Shown here piece after piece: positions 36,331-48,282 of a stretch of DNA of 64,000 nt (its first letter is position 1; each line of letters opens with the position of its first letter). This DNA is from Actinostola sp. cb2023 (lineage: Eukaryota > Cnidaria > Anthozoa > Actiniaria > Actinostolidae). The notes below the pieces were generated by a model that made no database searches, was not told where the DNA came from, and worked only from the letters and a program-made list of their open reading frames with translations. Position numbers and translations under genes: made by a program. The stretch covers positions 248,001 to 312,000 of the forward strand of contig JAUJYZ010001079.1 in NCBI GenBank assembly GCA_033675265.1, written 5' to 3'.

Positions 36331-37815
36331 TCAAATTCGCGCCTAAAATAAATTTTCCTGAAACTCTAGATCTAGCGACTGAAAGACTTTATCAAAGTTA
36401 GTACTAAAACAGGTTTGGTTTGGTTCAAAATATTTTTCTGGCGGCGTTAGGTGAAACATTTTGACCAGCCAGGGGCCATGCAGTATAGCGACGTCTCAAA
36501 AATTGAAATTAGGCATTATTCGTGGCGGTGTAGAAACTGCATTTTGTATCATCCAGCAATGAATTTTATGTCAAATTGTTCACATATCTTTCTAGTTTTC
36601 CTAGTGAATGAGCTTTCTTTCCTCAATTTAACCGTTCAAGGAAAAACAATCATATTGTGACCCCTACTAATCACCACGGATCGAAGGCTCGAAATAACCT
36701 CAATTGAGACGCTGATTTCGCGAGTGGCACTTCTCTTGCAACTCTAACCTATGCAACCAAAAAGTACAGTCCTTTATTAATACAAATATGTAAAAAACTG
36801 TGTACGTTTTCAATATTTTAGAAGTTATGGACATTTTTATAAGCACACGTGCAACATTTTGTGGTTTTCTGGAAGGTGCAAAATCGGCCTCTGTCAAGCA
36901 GAATTTATTGAAAATATATGGCTTACCTTGCTTCCCAGCTCAAGTTTATATCCTTATTCAATCATATTTGAATCCTTCAGATGCTTTTAAAAAATTCACA
37001 AATAAATGCTTTTAGAAGGTAGGCATTCCCTTCGTAACTTGAAGACGGCCAATGTTGAATCGCCTGTCAGCGAGCATGAACTCGAAATCATGGCTTCTTT
37101 TCGCGCTGAATAGTCTCTTGCGAGATCAATTAAGAGCTGAATTATTTTGAGAATTATAAAATGAACAGTCAAAGACTTAATTTTGAGGAGAAAGTCAACA
37201 TTTTAGGGTTCTGTATCGAATAAAACTAGCCATCTAGACCCTCGATGTGTTGTTGCTTCCACAGAGGTCCGCTTATTATGACTTATTTTTGTACGAATTA
37301 AAATAGCTACTTGTTTACAGGGAATAAACTGTTGATCTGACCTGTTCAGTTGTCATCTGTTACATTTCGGAACCCGTGCTTTTTAAATGTCCAGAATTGA
37401 TCCAGCTTAGAAAGTGATTATATTTATTATTGATTATTTGATATGCGCAAAACGATTGTGCAGAGTCAGTTTTTCGGTAACTCTTCACAAGGACCTTTCG
37501 ACCATTCTTTCTATCTTTAGGAATACGGCAGCCTGGGTTCGAATCTGCAAGATTCTTGAAGACATGTGACCAGCCAATACCAGGGTCCGCCATTTTGAAA
37601 TATAGCGATGAGAGGGCCCTGGGGACAAGGTTGGCAATATGTTGTAAATTCCAGTTAAAGGTTTTTAAATCCAGAGAATAATCCTTGGAATCATAAAAGT
37701 TGTCCAATAATGTGAACATTTTTTCGCGTTCTCGTTGGCATTTGTGAATAAAGTACACTGAATGGTTTAATTGAAATGAATAATTAAATGACTATAAAAT
37801 GCTAAAACACTTTTT
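36331..37815. other. Intergenic, no recognised gene
   Basis: Only short frames are present. The 132-codon minus-strand frame at 37360-37758 includes the antisense of a TTCAAAATGGCGGACC-type repeat and looks repeat-derived. Nothing else could be assigned. Confidence 0.5.
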
Positions 37816-37819
37816 AAAT

Positions 37820-37984
37820 ATACACCTGTTTTCAAAAATGTTGTCCAAATAGCCAAATACGAATTCATTCAAAAAGACAAAAGAAACAGTTCAGCTTGAG
37901 TGCACTTCTTTTGTCTTTTAATGAAATCCTATTTGGCTTTTTTTTTGATTATTATTGGACAACATTTTTGAAATTAGGTGTATC
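37820..37984. mobile_element. MITE with ACACCTGTTTTCAAAAATGTTGTCC ends
   Basis: The inverted ends contain CAAAAATGTTGTCCAA and its complement, about 160 bp in all. A related copy is at 56868-57005. Confidence 0.65.
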
Positions 37985-38021
37985 TTAAATTTATGTATAT
38001 ATCGACATCAATCTTCTTCAA

Positions 38022-38703
38022 GTCTCAAGTATGTTAAGGCCTGGTTCATGAAGCCATCACTCAAAATCACGTTTATTTTTAGTATTCCCCACGATTCATT
38101 TCTATGGCATTGATATTTAGGCATAAGATTGTATTCAAGATGTTTGATGATTTAGTCCTATAAAATACTGACGTCAAGTGGTCACGTGACCTAGGCATGT
38201 GAAATTTCGTTTTTTAAATATGCGGTCGCGAGTTTAAGATATGCTGAAATAGTTTTTATGCTACAACATTAAGGACAACTAATGAAAAAAGTTAGCGTTT
38301 GGAAAACCTGTCCCATAGTTTTAGTTATCGAGAAAATTGAGAAAACGTATTCTGGCTAAATGGTCACGTGAACTATTTTCGTAAATATCTCAGAAATCAG
38401 AGACAAGTTTTCCAAACGCAGTTGTATAGAGCACTAGCATTGACAACAGATGCAATTGTTTGTTTTTAAACTGTTCTTAAAACCGCGACCGCATTTTAAA
38501 GTAAAGTTTCAAAGACTGTTGTCACGTGGTTAATCACGTGTTCAGATTTGTTGGTATTTTGTTGACTTCAATCAATTAAGGATGTCGAACTCTATGGCTG
38601 TGCTAAGTTTCGTAATGTTTGGTAAAAAGGAAGTGACATTATAATTTTTTACATTCTTTTCTCGTTTTTGGGCTTGAACCAGGCCTTAACATACTTGAGG
38701 TTA
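38022..38703. mobile_element. ~680-bp inverted-terminal element
   Basis: CTCAAGTATGTTAAGGCCTG at the left is inverted at the right (CAGGCCTTAACATACTTGAG) with few mismatches. The interior is AT-rich and contains several CACGTG/TCACGTGA words; no frame was recognised. Confidence 0.65.
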
Positions 38704-38750
38704 TTTTTGAAGGCACGTTATGTATAATAATAATATTAATAAGTAAGTGA

Positions 38751-39062
38751 TAAATACCGAGAACGGAGGCAATAAGCCATATAAATCCCTAGGGCCGTAG
38801 GCCCGAGGGATTTATAGGCTTATTGCCGACGTTCGAGGTATTTATCTGACTTAGTTTAAATTTGACAAGGTTTTCGCACGAAGCAATCTGAGTGCTCATT
38901 ATGAATTCACCGGGATGTATCCATATACAACCCAGGGCTGTATATGGATACATCCCGGTGAATTCATAATGAGCAATTCAATTCTATTCTATTGTTCAAC
39001 CGGTCAATACCGGAGATAAAGCCCTATGAATAACAAAGAAAACCGTGTCAAATTTAAACTAA
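38751..39062. mobile_element. Foldback/MITE element, copy 2
   Basis: Same composite as 14614-15025: the ATAAATACCGAGAACGG foldback, the hairpin around TATACAACCCAGGGCTGTATA, and the right end GAAAACCGTGTCAAATTTAAAC. It is shorter because a segment present in copy 1 (AGCATGAATACT...) is missing here. Confidence 0.7.
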
Positions 39063-39666
39063 TAATATTTTCTATAGCGTCGTCCAATCCAAAAGTTCAA
39101 CAACGCTTTACAATTCCAATACATTCGTATATAATTTATTAAAGTATTAGTAAAGACGCAGTTTGAACAAGTTTCTAATAATAATAATAATAATAGGTAT
39201 TTGGAGCATAATACTATTGTCTCTATGCTCTTACAAAACTGTCTAGCAACATTAATCAAATCAAATAAAGATCGAATATAATAAACTATAAAAAATATTA
39301 ATATAAAAAGAGTTCATTTATGCTACCACCCCTTTGGTTTCCTCGAGGCAGCAGGTTCGCGATGTACTTTTATTTGCTCAATACACTTAATTGTTCCATC
39401 GATATATTGCGCTTATATGCTTCAAAAATGGCGTAATTGTTTATGAACTGTTCAAACGGATGCAGCATCGTTCATGCAACATTATTGGATACAACACTGT
39501 TGGACGATGATGGATGATGTTGCACCAACATGTAGCATCCGTTTAAACAGGACTTTACACAATCACACCACTTTCAGCTGCAAGTTCTGCCTCGTTCGTT
39601 GTTTGTTGACTTCCTGGTGCAGGGAATAGAATAAACGGAGACACTGCTGATGCAACTTGTATATAC

Positions 39667-39672
39667 TTTATT
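39667..39672 (-). terminator. Polyadenylation signal AATAAA of the minus-strand ShK/F5-8C gene
   Basis: AATAAA on the minus strand lies about 195 bp past the final stop. It follows a predicted 3'-UTR intron that starts directly after the stop (TAAG|GTGAGG), with an acceptor near 39790. The position mirrors the plus-strand gene. Confidence 0.5.
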
Positions 39673-39866
39673 TGTTTTTGTAGTTCTAGAAGCAATAGTT
39701 GATTACAATCATTAAGTCGTATTGAAATGCTTCGTCTTCACCAGCTACGTCACTCGGTATCAGAACACTGTCTTGGTCGTTAGGCACCTGAAGAAGTAAT
39801 AAACCAATAGAGAATGGTGAGTTATTCGCCGGTGTATTTATCCATACATAGCAGTTAAACCTCACC

Positions 39867-41598
39867 TTATTTGCATCCATACAGCTCCATCCGCAGAGAC
39901 ATGTGGCCTTGCCATGTCTGGGGTAACACCCTGATGTACCTGGCAATGATGGGTTTGTAAAGATTATGCTTGACAACCGAGTTTCTGTCCTTATTTGCTG
40001 TAAACACCTTGCCTCCCTCGTAGTTGTTTTAAAAGGTTTTACCGTCCGAGCTGTATTGCAGTTGATATTGCTTTACCCATTGGTTTGTATCAGATCGACC
40101 TTGTGTGGCTATTCCTGCCACCTTGGTAACTCGCTTCAAATCAACTTGTATCCACTGACCGACTCGGTTATGTCTTGACGACCATGAACCTGCTTTTCCA
40201 CGAGGGGGTTTGTAGTTAAGTCTGCCTTGTGCTGGCGCATGGTTGCCATCCCACATCGAGGAAGCGGTGATTCTGGCATCAGGAATGGCTTTACTTTGCA
40301 TCCCAAGGGGTTCAATATTGCAAAAAACTGTTGACAAATAACACGAAACATGTTAACGGACCTCGCGTCTCTTCCGACTTGAGCCGCTAAAACACTTGGT
40401 CGTTACCGCTTTTCTACGTTGTACAGAATGCATTTAATGGGTTCCGATTTCTTGATTCGTTAGACTTACAGCACTTATGACAGGTCTCATGACAGTACTT
40501 CATTCCCCATGCACTTGCACACTCGTTCTTGTTCTTCAAAGTCTTACAGCATCCCTGGGCCAAGACGTCAGAGCAGGCTATCAACAAAATAAAAAAAACA
40601 GAAACAAAATTTTAAACAAAATATCACGTTATGCATACCAGTGACTGATAAAACAAATACCTAACATGCTCAGATAAATTCCATTTAATTGTCTTGGTTC
40701 TATTACGTGAGATCATCCAACTTTACAAGTATTAAAACTAGTACCTGGTGTTTATACTAGTGTGTAAGATAAAATGTTACGAAAGTTATAACGTTTTTCA
40801 GTAAAACAAATGTAAGCCCAAATGGGGCATAAGACTACTTACAGCATGTTTTCGGGCAAAACCTTTTTCTGATCAGATCGTATTTGCAGTAACCAGCTTT
40901 GTGCAGCTCGAGGCAGTGAAGGTGATGGAGAACATCGCCGCCACCACGTTTCGCTTCTGAAAATAAAATAGAAAAACATGATCAAGACCCAATTGTGGGA
41001 ATACGATCACGTGGTTGTACAGAATGGCAAAATAAAATACTAAATCCTGCAAGCAACATTTTGCACAAATTAGTACTAAATAATGCGATACAATAGAAAA
41101 CAATAGAAATATATGCTACTCAGTATTCATTATGCTCTATATGTCTGGTATCTAAATCGTGACTCTCTATATAAATTGCAGAAAGCAGTCCTAATGGTTC
41201 AAATACTAACTGACATAAAGTTAACTATTAGGTTTGCCAACGCCCTATTTTAACCAATATCACATCAAAATCACAATACTTTTAGTAGTTCTGTTCAGTT
41301 TTGGACACTTGCAAGAATATATAGATCTTTGCTATACGACTAGAAATCTCAAATTGTTACAATACAGATCGACATTGATTCATTTGGTAGCTTACCTTCT
41401 GAAACACCGTTCTCGAGATTTAGAAGAGCTGGAATTTCATCCTCTGAAAGTTAGAAATAAAATTACAATTAATGATGCTCTGTTAGCTGGCAGAGCCGAT
41501 TGATACTGTGTTTACAGCTCACCTAGCGTGGCGTCCATAGACAGACCAGGCACCACCAGTACAGCTAAAACCACTCCCCAAATCAAGCAGAGTTTCAT
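39867..41598 (-). CDS. Secreted ShK-ShK-F5/8C protein, minus-strand copy, with in-frame TAA
   Basis: Five predicted exons with GT-AG borders and matching phase: 41598-41523 (signal peptide MKLCLIWGVVLAVLVVPG), 41443-41396 (acidic propeptide), 40956-40843 (dibasic KR then a Cys-rich ShK-like segment), 40577-40470 (full ShK-like domain), 40327-39867 (F5/8 type C domain). ShK domains occur in cnidarian toxins and in enzymes; F5/8C domains bind lipids or glycans. At 40029-40031 a 3-bp insertion relative to the sister gene is itself TAA, cutting the F5/8C domain about two thirds through. The remaining frame is intact to the normal stop at 39867-39869. It is either a fresh pseudogene, a truncated secreted protein or a readthrough case. 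The propeptide exon is single, versus two in the sister. Confidence 0.75.
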
Positions 41599-41682
41599 CT
41601 TGTTGTGCAGCTCGTAGATTCGCGGTGTTCTTCTTCAAACGTTTCAACAACCTTAGTGTGTGGATGGCAGTCAGTGTAAGAG

Positions 41683-41690
41683 TATTTATA
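41683..41690 (-). promoter_or_regulatory. TATA box of the minus-strand ShK/F5-8C gene
   Basis: TATAAATA on the minus strand lies about 90 bp before the ATG, in the context CTCTAGACTATAAATAC, which is conserved in inverted form at 43541-43555. Confidence 0.6.
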
Positions 41691-41699
41691 GTCTAGAGG

Positions 41700-43540
41700 T
41701 GCTAAGCAAATCGTGGTTCCTCCCACAGTATGCCAGTAGATAATGATTGGATGCCACGCAACTACTTTAATGATTGTTGTCTTTTTAGCCCGTTCATATG
41801 TGAGTTACTATCCAGTAACAAACTTACAATTTGTACAACTTTACGATTCATTTGTTAATTCAAGCATTTTCACCAGTATTCAATCGTAGCTTTCGATGTT
41901 TTGATTTCTTAACAATGTGTTCATTGAACTCGGTCAACTTCAGTACTTGTATTAATCAGCGTCTTTATTCATTAAATACAACACAAAACGTACTCAACGA
42001 ACCCAGTCCAATCATGCAGAGGTATGTAGAAAATGATCCTTTTAATATAGAAATTAAAGGATTGTGTTTTGAGTTTCTTAACCTGTTTTACAAACTAAGT
42101 TTCTCCTCGTGACATACCGACCAAACAACGAAAGTCGGAGCGAGAGTAAACTAAGCTTTAGAACGCAGAGTAGTTTTGATAGTTTTTCCTTTGTTGTTTA
42201 TAATCAGAATTTTGCGTAATTATCGAAACACTTGATAGCATTGCAATTATTAAGAATCGCTGGTTTGCAATCAATCCCTTGAGGTTTAAAATACAAAGAT
42301 GCAGTGGCCATGCTGGTGACACAAACAAGAGCAGTTAATCAGGAATGCTATCGGGATCCAACATGGCCGCCATGGCGTCACGTGCAAACCAGCAATACCG
42401 TTAATGGGATACTGAGCAAGTACCAAATATACTTCTCAACAGCAGCATGTTCGTAATGTGCCTCGTTGTTTGTATGACAAAACAATATTAAATGTCACAC
42501 ATAAAAGCTTTCATTGCTCATGAGAGCGAAGTTTGATTGTTTTGACCACCAGATTGGGAATAAGTGTTCAATATATTTGATTGATCTATGCCGATATTTA
42601 CAGACATTACGGTCACGCCCTTTCAAGAACGTCGTCGTTTCGTACACAATCACACTATAATCAGCTGCAAGTTTGCCTTAAGGATTTGCGTTCGTTGTTT
42701 GTTTGTTCTTCGTGTTGACAGAAAAAAATAACAGGAGAGTCTTTTAGATGAAACTAAATATTTTATTAGAATTAATCGTATGACATTTTCTGTTGTTTTG
42801 TCCCACAATCTACGAGGCACATTACGAACATGCTGGTGTTGAGAAGTATATTTGGTTCCTGCTCAGTAGCCCATTAACGGTATTGTTGGGTTTGCACGTG
42901 ACATCATGGCGGCCATGTTGGATCCCGATAACAAACTGCATTCCTATTAGCTAATTATCCAGGGATTGATTGCAAACCGGCAATTATATTGATAATAATA
43001 GCAATGCTACATGGCTTATGGTTATAGATTTCAATTCCAATGATTGAATGTCTTGTGCTGCTCATTTGCAGATCAGTTCGAAACTGAGTTTCGATAATTA
43101 CGCAAAATTCCGATTATAAACAACAAATGAAAAACTATCTAAAACTTACTGAATAAATTAAAAACCATCCTTTTCATAAAAGAAACATTGTCTACATATT
43201 TCTGCATGATTGGACTGGGTTCATTGAATAATTTTTGTGTTGTGACTAATGAATAAAAATAATCGACGATGCTGATTAATACAAGTTCAGTGAACACATT
43301 GTCAAGAAATCGAAATCAAAATATCGAAACATATGATTGAATACTGCACGGTGAAAATGCTTGAATTAACAAATGAATCGTGATCATGAAGTTGTAGAAA
43401 TTGCATGTTTGTTACTGGATATAGTAACTCACACATGAACGGGCTAAGACTGACAACAATCATTAAAGTATTTGCGTGGCATCCAATCATTATCTACTGG
43501 CATACTGTGGGAGGTGCCGGCCACGATTTGCTTAACACCT
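41700..43540. other. Palindromic bidirectional intergenic region
   Basis: This is the space between the two divergent genes, mostly self-complementary around 42640. It includes ATGGCCGCCATGGCG / ATGGCGGCCATG words on the two arms and an ACACAATCACAC...TCAGCTGCAAGT segment near 42645 that also occurs outside the arms at 39553. There is no gene. It probably carries both promoters. Confidence 0.6.
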
Positions 43541-43546
43541 CTAGAC

Positions 43547-43554
43547 TATAAATA
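43547..43554 (+). promoter_or_regulatory. TATA box of the plus-strand ShK/F5-8C gene
   Basis: TATAAATA lies about 90 bp before the ATG at 43636. The expected transcription start is near 43575-43585 (CTAACTACCATCC). Confidence 0.65.
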
Positions 43555-43635
43555 CGCTTACACTAACTACCATCCACACACTAAGGTCAGTTGAATCTTT
43601 GAAGAGGAAGACGAACCGACGAACTGCACAACAAG

Positions 43636-45680
43636 ATGAAACTCTGCTTGATTTGTGGACTGTTGGCTGTACTGGTGGTACATGGTCTGTCTATGGACGC
43701 CACGCTAGGTGAGCCATAAACACAGTATCAATCGGCTCTGCCTAACAGAGTATCATTAATTGTAATTTTATTTCTAACTTTTAGAGACTGATGAAATTCC
43801 AGCTCTTCTAAAGCTCCTTAACGATGTTTCAGAAGGTAAGCAACTAAATGAATCCATGTCGATCCGTATTGTAACAATTTGAAATTTCTAGTTCCATAGA
43901 TCAATTATTGTGTCTATGTGTCTCAAAAATGAACAGAACGAATAAAAGTATTGTGATTTTAATGTTCTAAATAGTGAGGTCAGGTGCTATTGCTTTCTAT
44001 TGTTTCATTAGTGCTATTTAGAAATGCAATATGTTGCTAGGATTTAGTATTTGATTTTGACTTAATTGTTTATGATTCTTGAAACTGTGGGGCGTGGCGT
44101 TGAGCGACAGTCATTTTATCGTGAATGTGAATGTAAATGTAACGGTACAGTGTTTCAAGCTCGCAAATATTGATCGTTCATTGAATTTGTGCATACAGAA
44201 GAACCACTTTTAAGAGCACGCTGGAACCACCGAATTAGGCAGCGTCACACGCGGAGCGCAAGATAACCTGAACTGACTGTAGCTAACAGAGTATCATAAC
44301 ATTGTACTTTTATTTCTAACTTTTAGAGCATGACATTCCAGCTCTTCTAAAGCTCCCCAACGATGTTTCAGGAGGTAAGTTACTAAATGAATCGATATCA
44401 ATCTGTAGTTTGTCTGGCGTGCTTCAGCTCTACCGCGCTAGTCGCCATATGGGCTCGATTCATACGTAGAAGTACTAATCACAATGCATATTTATACCAG
44501 TCTATTGGGTCTTGATTTTATCGTTGAACCCACCAGTGAACCATGTTTTTCTATTTTATTTTCAGAAGCGAAACGTGGTGGCGGCGATGTTCTTCATCAC
44601 CTTCACTGCCTCGAGCTGCACAAAGCTGGTTACTGCAAATACGGTCTGATCAAAAACAAGTTTTGCAAGAAAACATGCTGTAAGTAGTCTTATGCCCCAC
44701 TTTGACACTGAGGCTTAAACATATTTTAAAGTATACATACTAGGTACTAGTTTAAATACTTGTAAAGGCAGAAGATCTCACGTTATATAGAAGCAAAATA
44801 ATTGCTTATTAACTGACCATGTTTAGGTGTTTGTTTTATGTCAATCACTGAAATGCATCACGTGATGTTTCGTTTTGTTGACAGCGTGCTATGACGTGTT
44901 GGCACAAGGATGCTGTAAAACTTTAAAGAACAAGAACGAGTGTGCAAGTGCCTGGGGAATGAAGTACTGCTATGAGACCTGCCAGAAGTGCTGTAAGTCT
45001 AACGATTCAAGCAATAAATTACATTCTATACTCGGGTTCTCAGGCAAGGGGTGTACATACCATAATTTAGGGTGGGGTGTGCCACCTGGACTTTTGATCA
45101 AATTGGGAAAATCTCCAGGCTGCAGTATTGTAGTTTTTCGTTCAACTTGATTGACAAGAGGTTTAGTTCCAGTCGGGAGAAATGCGGGGTCAGTTGACAT
45201 GTTTCGTGTTGTTCCTCAACAGTTCTGTGTAATATTGAACCCCTTGGGATGCAAAGTAGAGCCATTCCTGATGCAAGAATCACCGCTTCTTCGATGTGGG
45301 ATGGCAACCATGCGCCAGCTCAAGGTAGACTTAACTACAAACCCCCTCGTGGCAAAGCAGGTTCATGGTCGTCAAGACATAACCGAGTCGGTCAGTGGAT
45401 ACAAGTTGATTTGAAGCGAGTTACCAAGGTGGCAGGAATAGCCACACAAGGTCGATCTAATGCCAACCAATGGGTAAAGCAATATAAACTGCAATACAGC
45501 TCGGACGGTAAAACCTTTAACAACTACGAGGGAGACAAGGTGTTTGCAGCAAATAAGGACAGAAACTCAGTTGTCAAGCATAATCTTTACAAACCCATCA
45601 TTGCCAGGTACATCAGGGTGTTACCCCAGGCATGGCAAGGCCACATGTCTCTGAGGATGGAGCTCTATGGATGCAAATAA
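43636..45680 (+). CDS. Secreted ShK-ShK-F5/8C (discoidin) protein, intact copy
   Basis: Six predicted exons join in phase: 43636-43708, 43785-43835, 44327-44374, 44566-44679, 44885-44992, 45223-45680, giving 283 residues. Residues 1-20 form a signal peptide (MKLCLICGLLAVLVV). Two similar acidic exons (IPALLK repeated) form a propeptide, ended by a KR dibasic site. Next comes a first ShK-like segment lacking its first Cys, then a fuller ShK-like domain (7 Cys, with a WGMKYCYETC core), and an F5/8 type C domain starting CNIEPLGM and ending LRMELYGC. By family it is extracellular: F5/8C domains bind membrane lipid or sugar, and ShK domains can block ion channels or serve as protein-interaction modules. 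It could be a venom, mucus or matrix protein; the sequence alone does not decide. Confidence 0.85.
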
Positions 45681-45863
45681 GGTGCGTCATTAACTGTCGA
45701 CTGATTGACGGAATGACCGTCTTAGTAACTAACCATTCTTTCTACTGATTTATTATTCCTCAGGTCGCTAACGGCCAAGTCAGTGCGTAAACCCAAGTGA
45801 CGTAGCCGGTTAAGACAAGAGATTCCAATACGACTTAATGATTGTAAACAACTTACAAAAGCA

Positions 45864-45869
45864 AATAAA
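45864..45869 (+). terminator. Polyadenylation signal AATAAA of the plus-strand gene
   Basis: AATAAA lies about 185 bp after the stop, beyond a predicted 3'-UTR intron (acceptor TTATTCCTCAG near 45764). Confidence 0.55.
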
Positions 45870-45984
45870 AGTTATGCATGAAATTAAATGTGTCCGTTTA
45901 TTCTATACCCTGCACAAGGAAGTCAACGAACGAAAATACTTGAAGCAAAATGAGAAGTGATTGTGTAAAACGACGCCGTTGTTT

Positions 45985-46200
45985 GAATGGTGTACGTAAC
46001 AGCAATATCAATAAAACAATTCCGAACATGGCGACCAATTTGAATAAACATTGTTCCGGACTGACCAGTGACCAGCCTCCCATACAGGTGAGAACGCTTT
46101 TGTGTTTCCACATGAACACGAGGCCAGTAAGTCAAAGAACAATGGTTATTCAAATTGATCGCCATGTTTGGAATGGGTGTGTTGAGCAATGTAAGCAAAC
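45985..46200. repeat. Inverted-repeat element (~215 bp)
   Basis: AATTCCGAACATGGCGACCA with neighbouring bases is inverted on the right as GATCGCCATGTTTGGAAT; the arms are about 90 bp and imperfect. The overlapping frames on both strands are by-products of the palindrome. Confidence 0.6.
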
Positions 46201-46233
46201 AACGCTGTGTACATCACGAATATGCTACATCGA

Positions 46234-47875
46234 CCACAGGGAGCCCAAGCTTACTATCAGTGTATATATACATGTGGCTTTGAAATGTGCAAATAAAAGT
46301 CATAATTTTCATCAAAAGTATTTGTTGTTGCTATATATTATGTTTAAAATCCTCTCTGAGTTGCCTGGAGTTGTTATTTGAGTTAAATTTGATTGTTTAC
46401 GTTTTTACTTACCTTTCTCTCCCTATTCATAGTAAAGGGTGAAAACCGAGACCAACATTGAAGCCAACCGGCCCAACAAAATGTCCCGTTTCACCAACAA
46501 ATATACTTCCAATCATGTTCAGATTCACACAGCTCACGGCCAGACAATGCACTTACACGGTCCTGCACAGAAAACGATGAAAAGTGAAGCGATTCTAATA
46601 AATACATCGCCAGAGCAATCGTTTAGAACTTGCATTTTCGATGCCACCAACACACAATCGGGCCTTAAAATCGATAAAATTACTGATTTTCGTTTTTGAA
46701 CGTGGTAACTCAACCAAATAGTACGAAATTTGGCACATTGATGGAATGTATCGCTAGAAGTAATCTTATCTGTGTTGTGGAGATTAGGGTGATCACGTGA
46801 TCGCATGACGTCATTATAATGTGTCAAAATTCGTTTTCACTCGGGGGTTACGAGTTTCATACATAAGGGATTGACGATGTTTTTAAATTAACCCAATTAC
46901 CTAGCTCTACGACTCTACGATAAGACATTTGGAAAATATATTTTATTTACGGAGATATTTGCACATATATGCTAAAATAGGTCACGTGACAAACGTATTT
47001 CATTAATATCTCTTTTTCTGACGGGAAAGTACAAACTGTCTAAGCGCTACGTTATTAACCACTATAAGCTAAGTTCATTTTGATATTAAACATTTTCCAC
47101 CTTACAAAATTCAGGACCCCATTTAAGGATTAGTGATTCTTTAGTCTGTGACGTCATCAATCACGTGACCACCACAAAATCTGAACCAAAATTTTTAAAA
47201 TATTAAAATCAACAAAATATGTAAATATGACTCGAAACTGCTTTTTGTTAGCCGTGAAACGGTCAATTATACGTCCAAGGTCAAATAAGGTCTGCGCGGA
47301 CGGTACTGGGACCCAGCACCAAAAGTATTTCCACCGGGAGGTCCTGTTGACGGGGAATACTTTGTTTCGTTCAAAATTACCACAGGACCTCCCGGTGGAA
47401 ATACTTTTGGTGCTGGGTCCCAGTACCGTCCGCGCAGATCGGCCCGATTGTGTGTTAGTGGCATCGAAAATGCAAGTTCTAAACGATTACTCTCGATGTA
47501 TTTATCAGAATCGCTTCACTTTTCATCGTTTTCTGTGCAGGACCGTGTAAGTGCATTGTCTGGCCGTGAGCTATGTGAATCTGAACATGATTGGAAGTAT
47601 ATTTGTTGGTGAAACGGGACATTTTGTTGGGCCGGTTGGCTTCAATGTTGGTCTCGGTTTTCACCCTTTACTATGAATAGGGAGAGAAAGGTAAGTAAAA
47701 ACGTAAACAATCAAATTTAACTCAAATAACAACTCCAGGCAACTCAGAGAGGATTTTAAACATAATATATAGCAACAACAAATACTTTTGATGAAAATTA
47801 TGACTTTTATTTGCACATTTCAAAGCCACATGTATATATACACTGATAGTAAGCTTGGGCTCCCTGTGCATCGAC
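46234..47875. repeat. 1.6-kb inverted repeat with ~430-bp arms and nested hairpin
   Basis: 46234-46680 and 47445-47875 are near-perfect inverted copies. The arms carry matching frames beginning MKTETNIEANRPNKMSRFTN, probably non-coding. The ~760-bp centre includes a CACGTG-rich stretch and a perfect 57-bp-arm hairpin (47291-47438). It is probably a foldback-type element. Confidence 0.75.
47291..47438. mobile_element. Perfect 57-bp-arm hairpin
   Basis: The left arm 47291-47347 (TCTGCGCGGACGGTACTGGG...) is the exact complement of the right arm 47382-47438, with a 34-nt loop. It is GC-rich against an AT-rich background and has no mismatch, so it is probably a very young MITE. Confidence 0.8.
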
Positions 47876-48282
47876 GAAGCCAAACTGGCTGTATATGAGG
47901 CTGCACCTTTAATAAGAAAGTACAAGGCGCTTAACAAGAAGCTATACTTACAATGTATAATAAAATAAGAATATGCTGGCGTTGAACAGACATCGTAAAC
48001 TTGTATAAAATACATCTTTGGTACTTGCATAAGTAGCGCATTAACGGTATTAGTCACGATTGCTATGCTAAAGTGGCACAGATTTATATATTTCAACCCG
48101 AATGAAGTAGTTTAAAAATCATTGTATGAATTATTCGATTCCTTGCCCTGCACATTTGCACTGATCTGAAGCTGTGTTCTGAGAATTGCGCAAATTCTGA
48201 TTTCCAAAGATAAAAGAAATCTTAAGAAAATGCATCGCTTCCAGACTTTATGGAACATTTAAATCTTCCATAGCGCATGCGC

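Larger units (their letters stand above)
39660..45880. repeat. Large inverted duplication (head-to-head) with ~2.8-3 kb arms
   Basis: From about 39660 to 42475 the sequence is repeated in reverse at about 42815 to 45880. It covers the two ShK/F5-8C genes, their TATA regions and a large part of the intergenic DNA (for example GGATCCAACATGGCCGCCAT near 42355 and its inverse near 42910). The centre is near 42640. Exon identity is high, introns are more diverged, and the plus arm has an extra propeptide exon. Confidence 0.85.

Noticed and set aside
37360..37758. 132-codon minus-strand frame
   Set aside because: Part matches a common repeat-type sequence (antisense of TTCAAAATGGCGGACC), with no domain.
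46439..46699. Frame MKTETNIEANRP..., also inverted at 47479-47664
   Set aside because: Lies within the arms of an inverted repeat and the two copies end differently; no sign of codon-level conservation could be judged.
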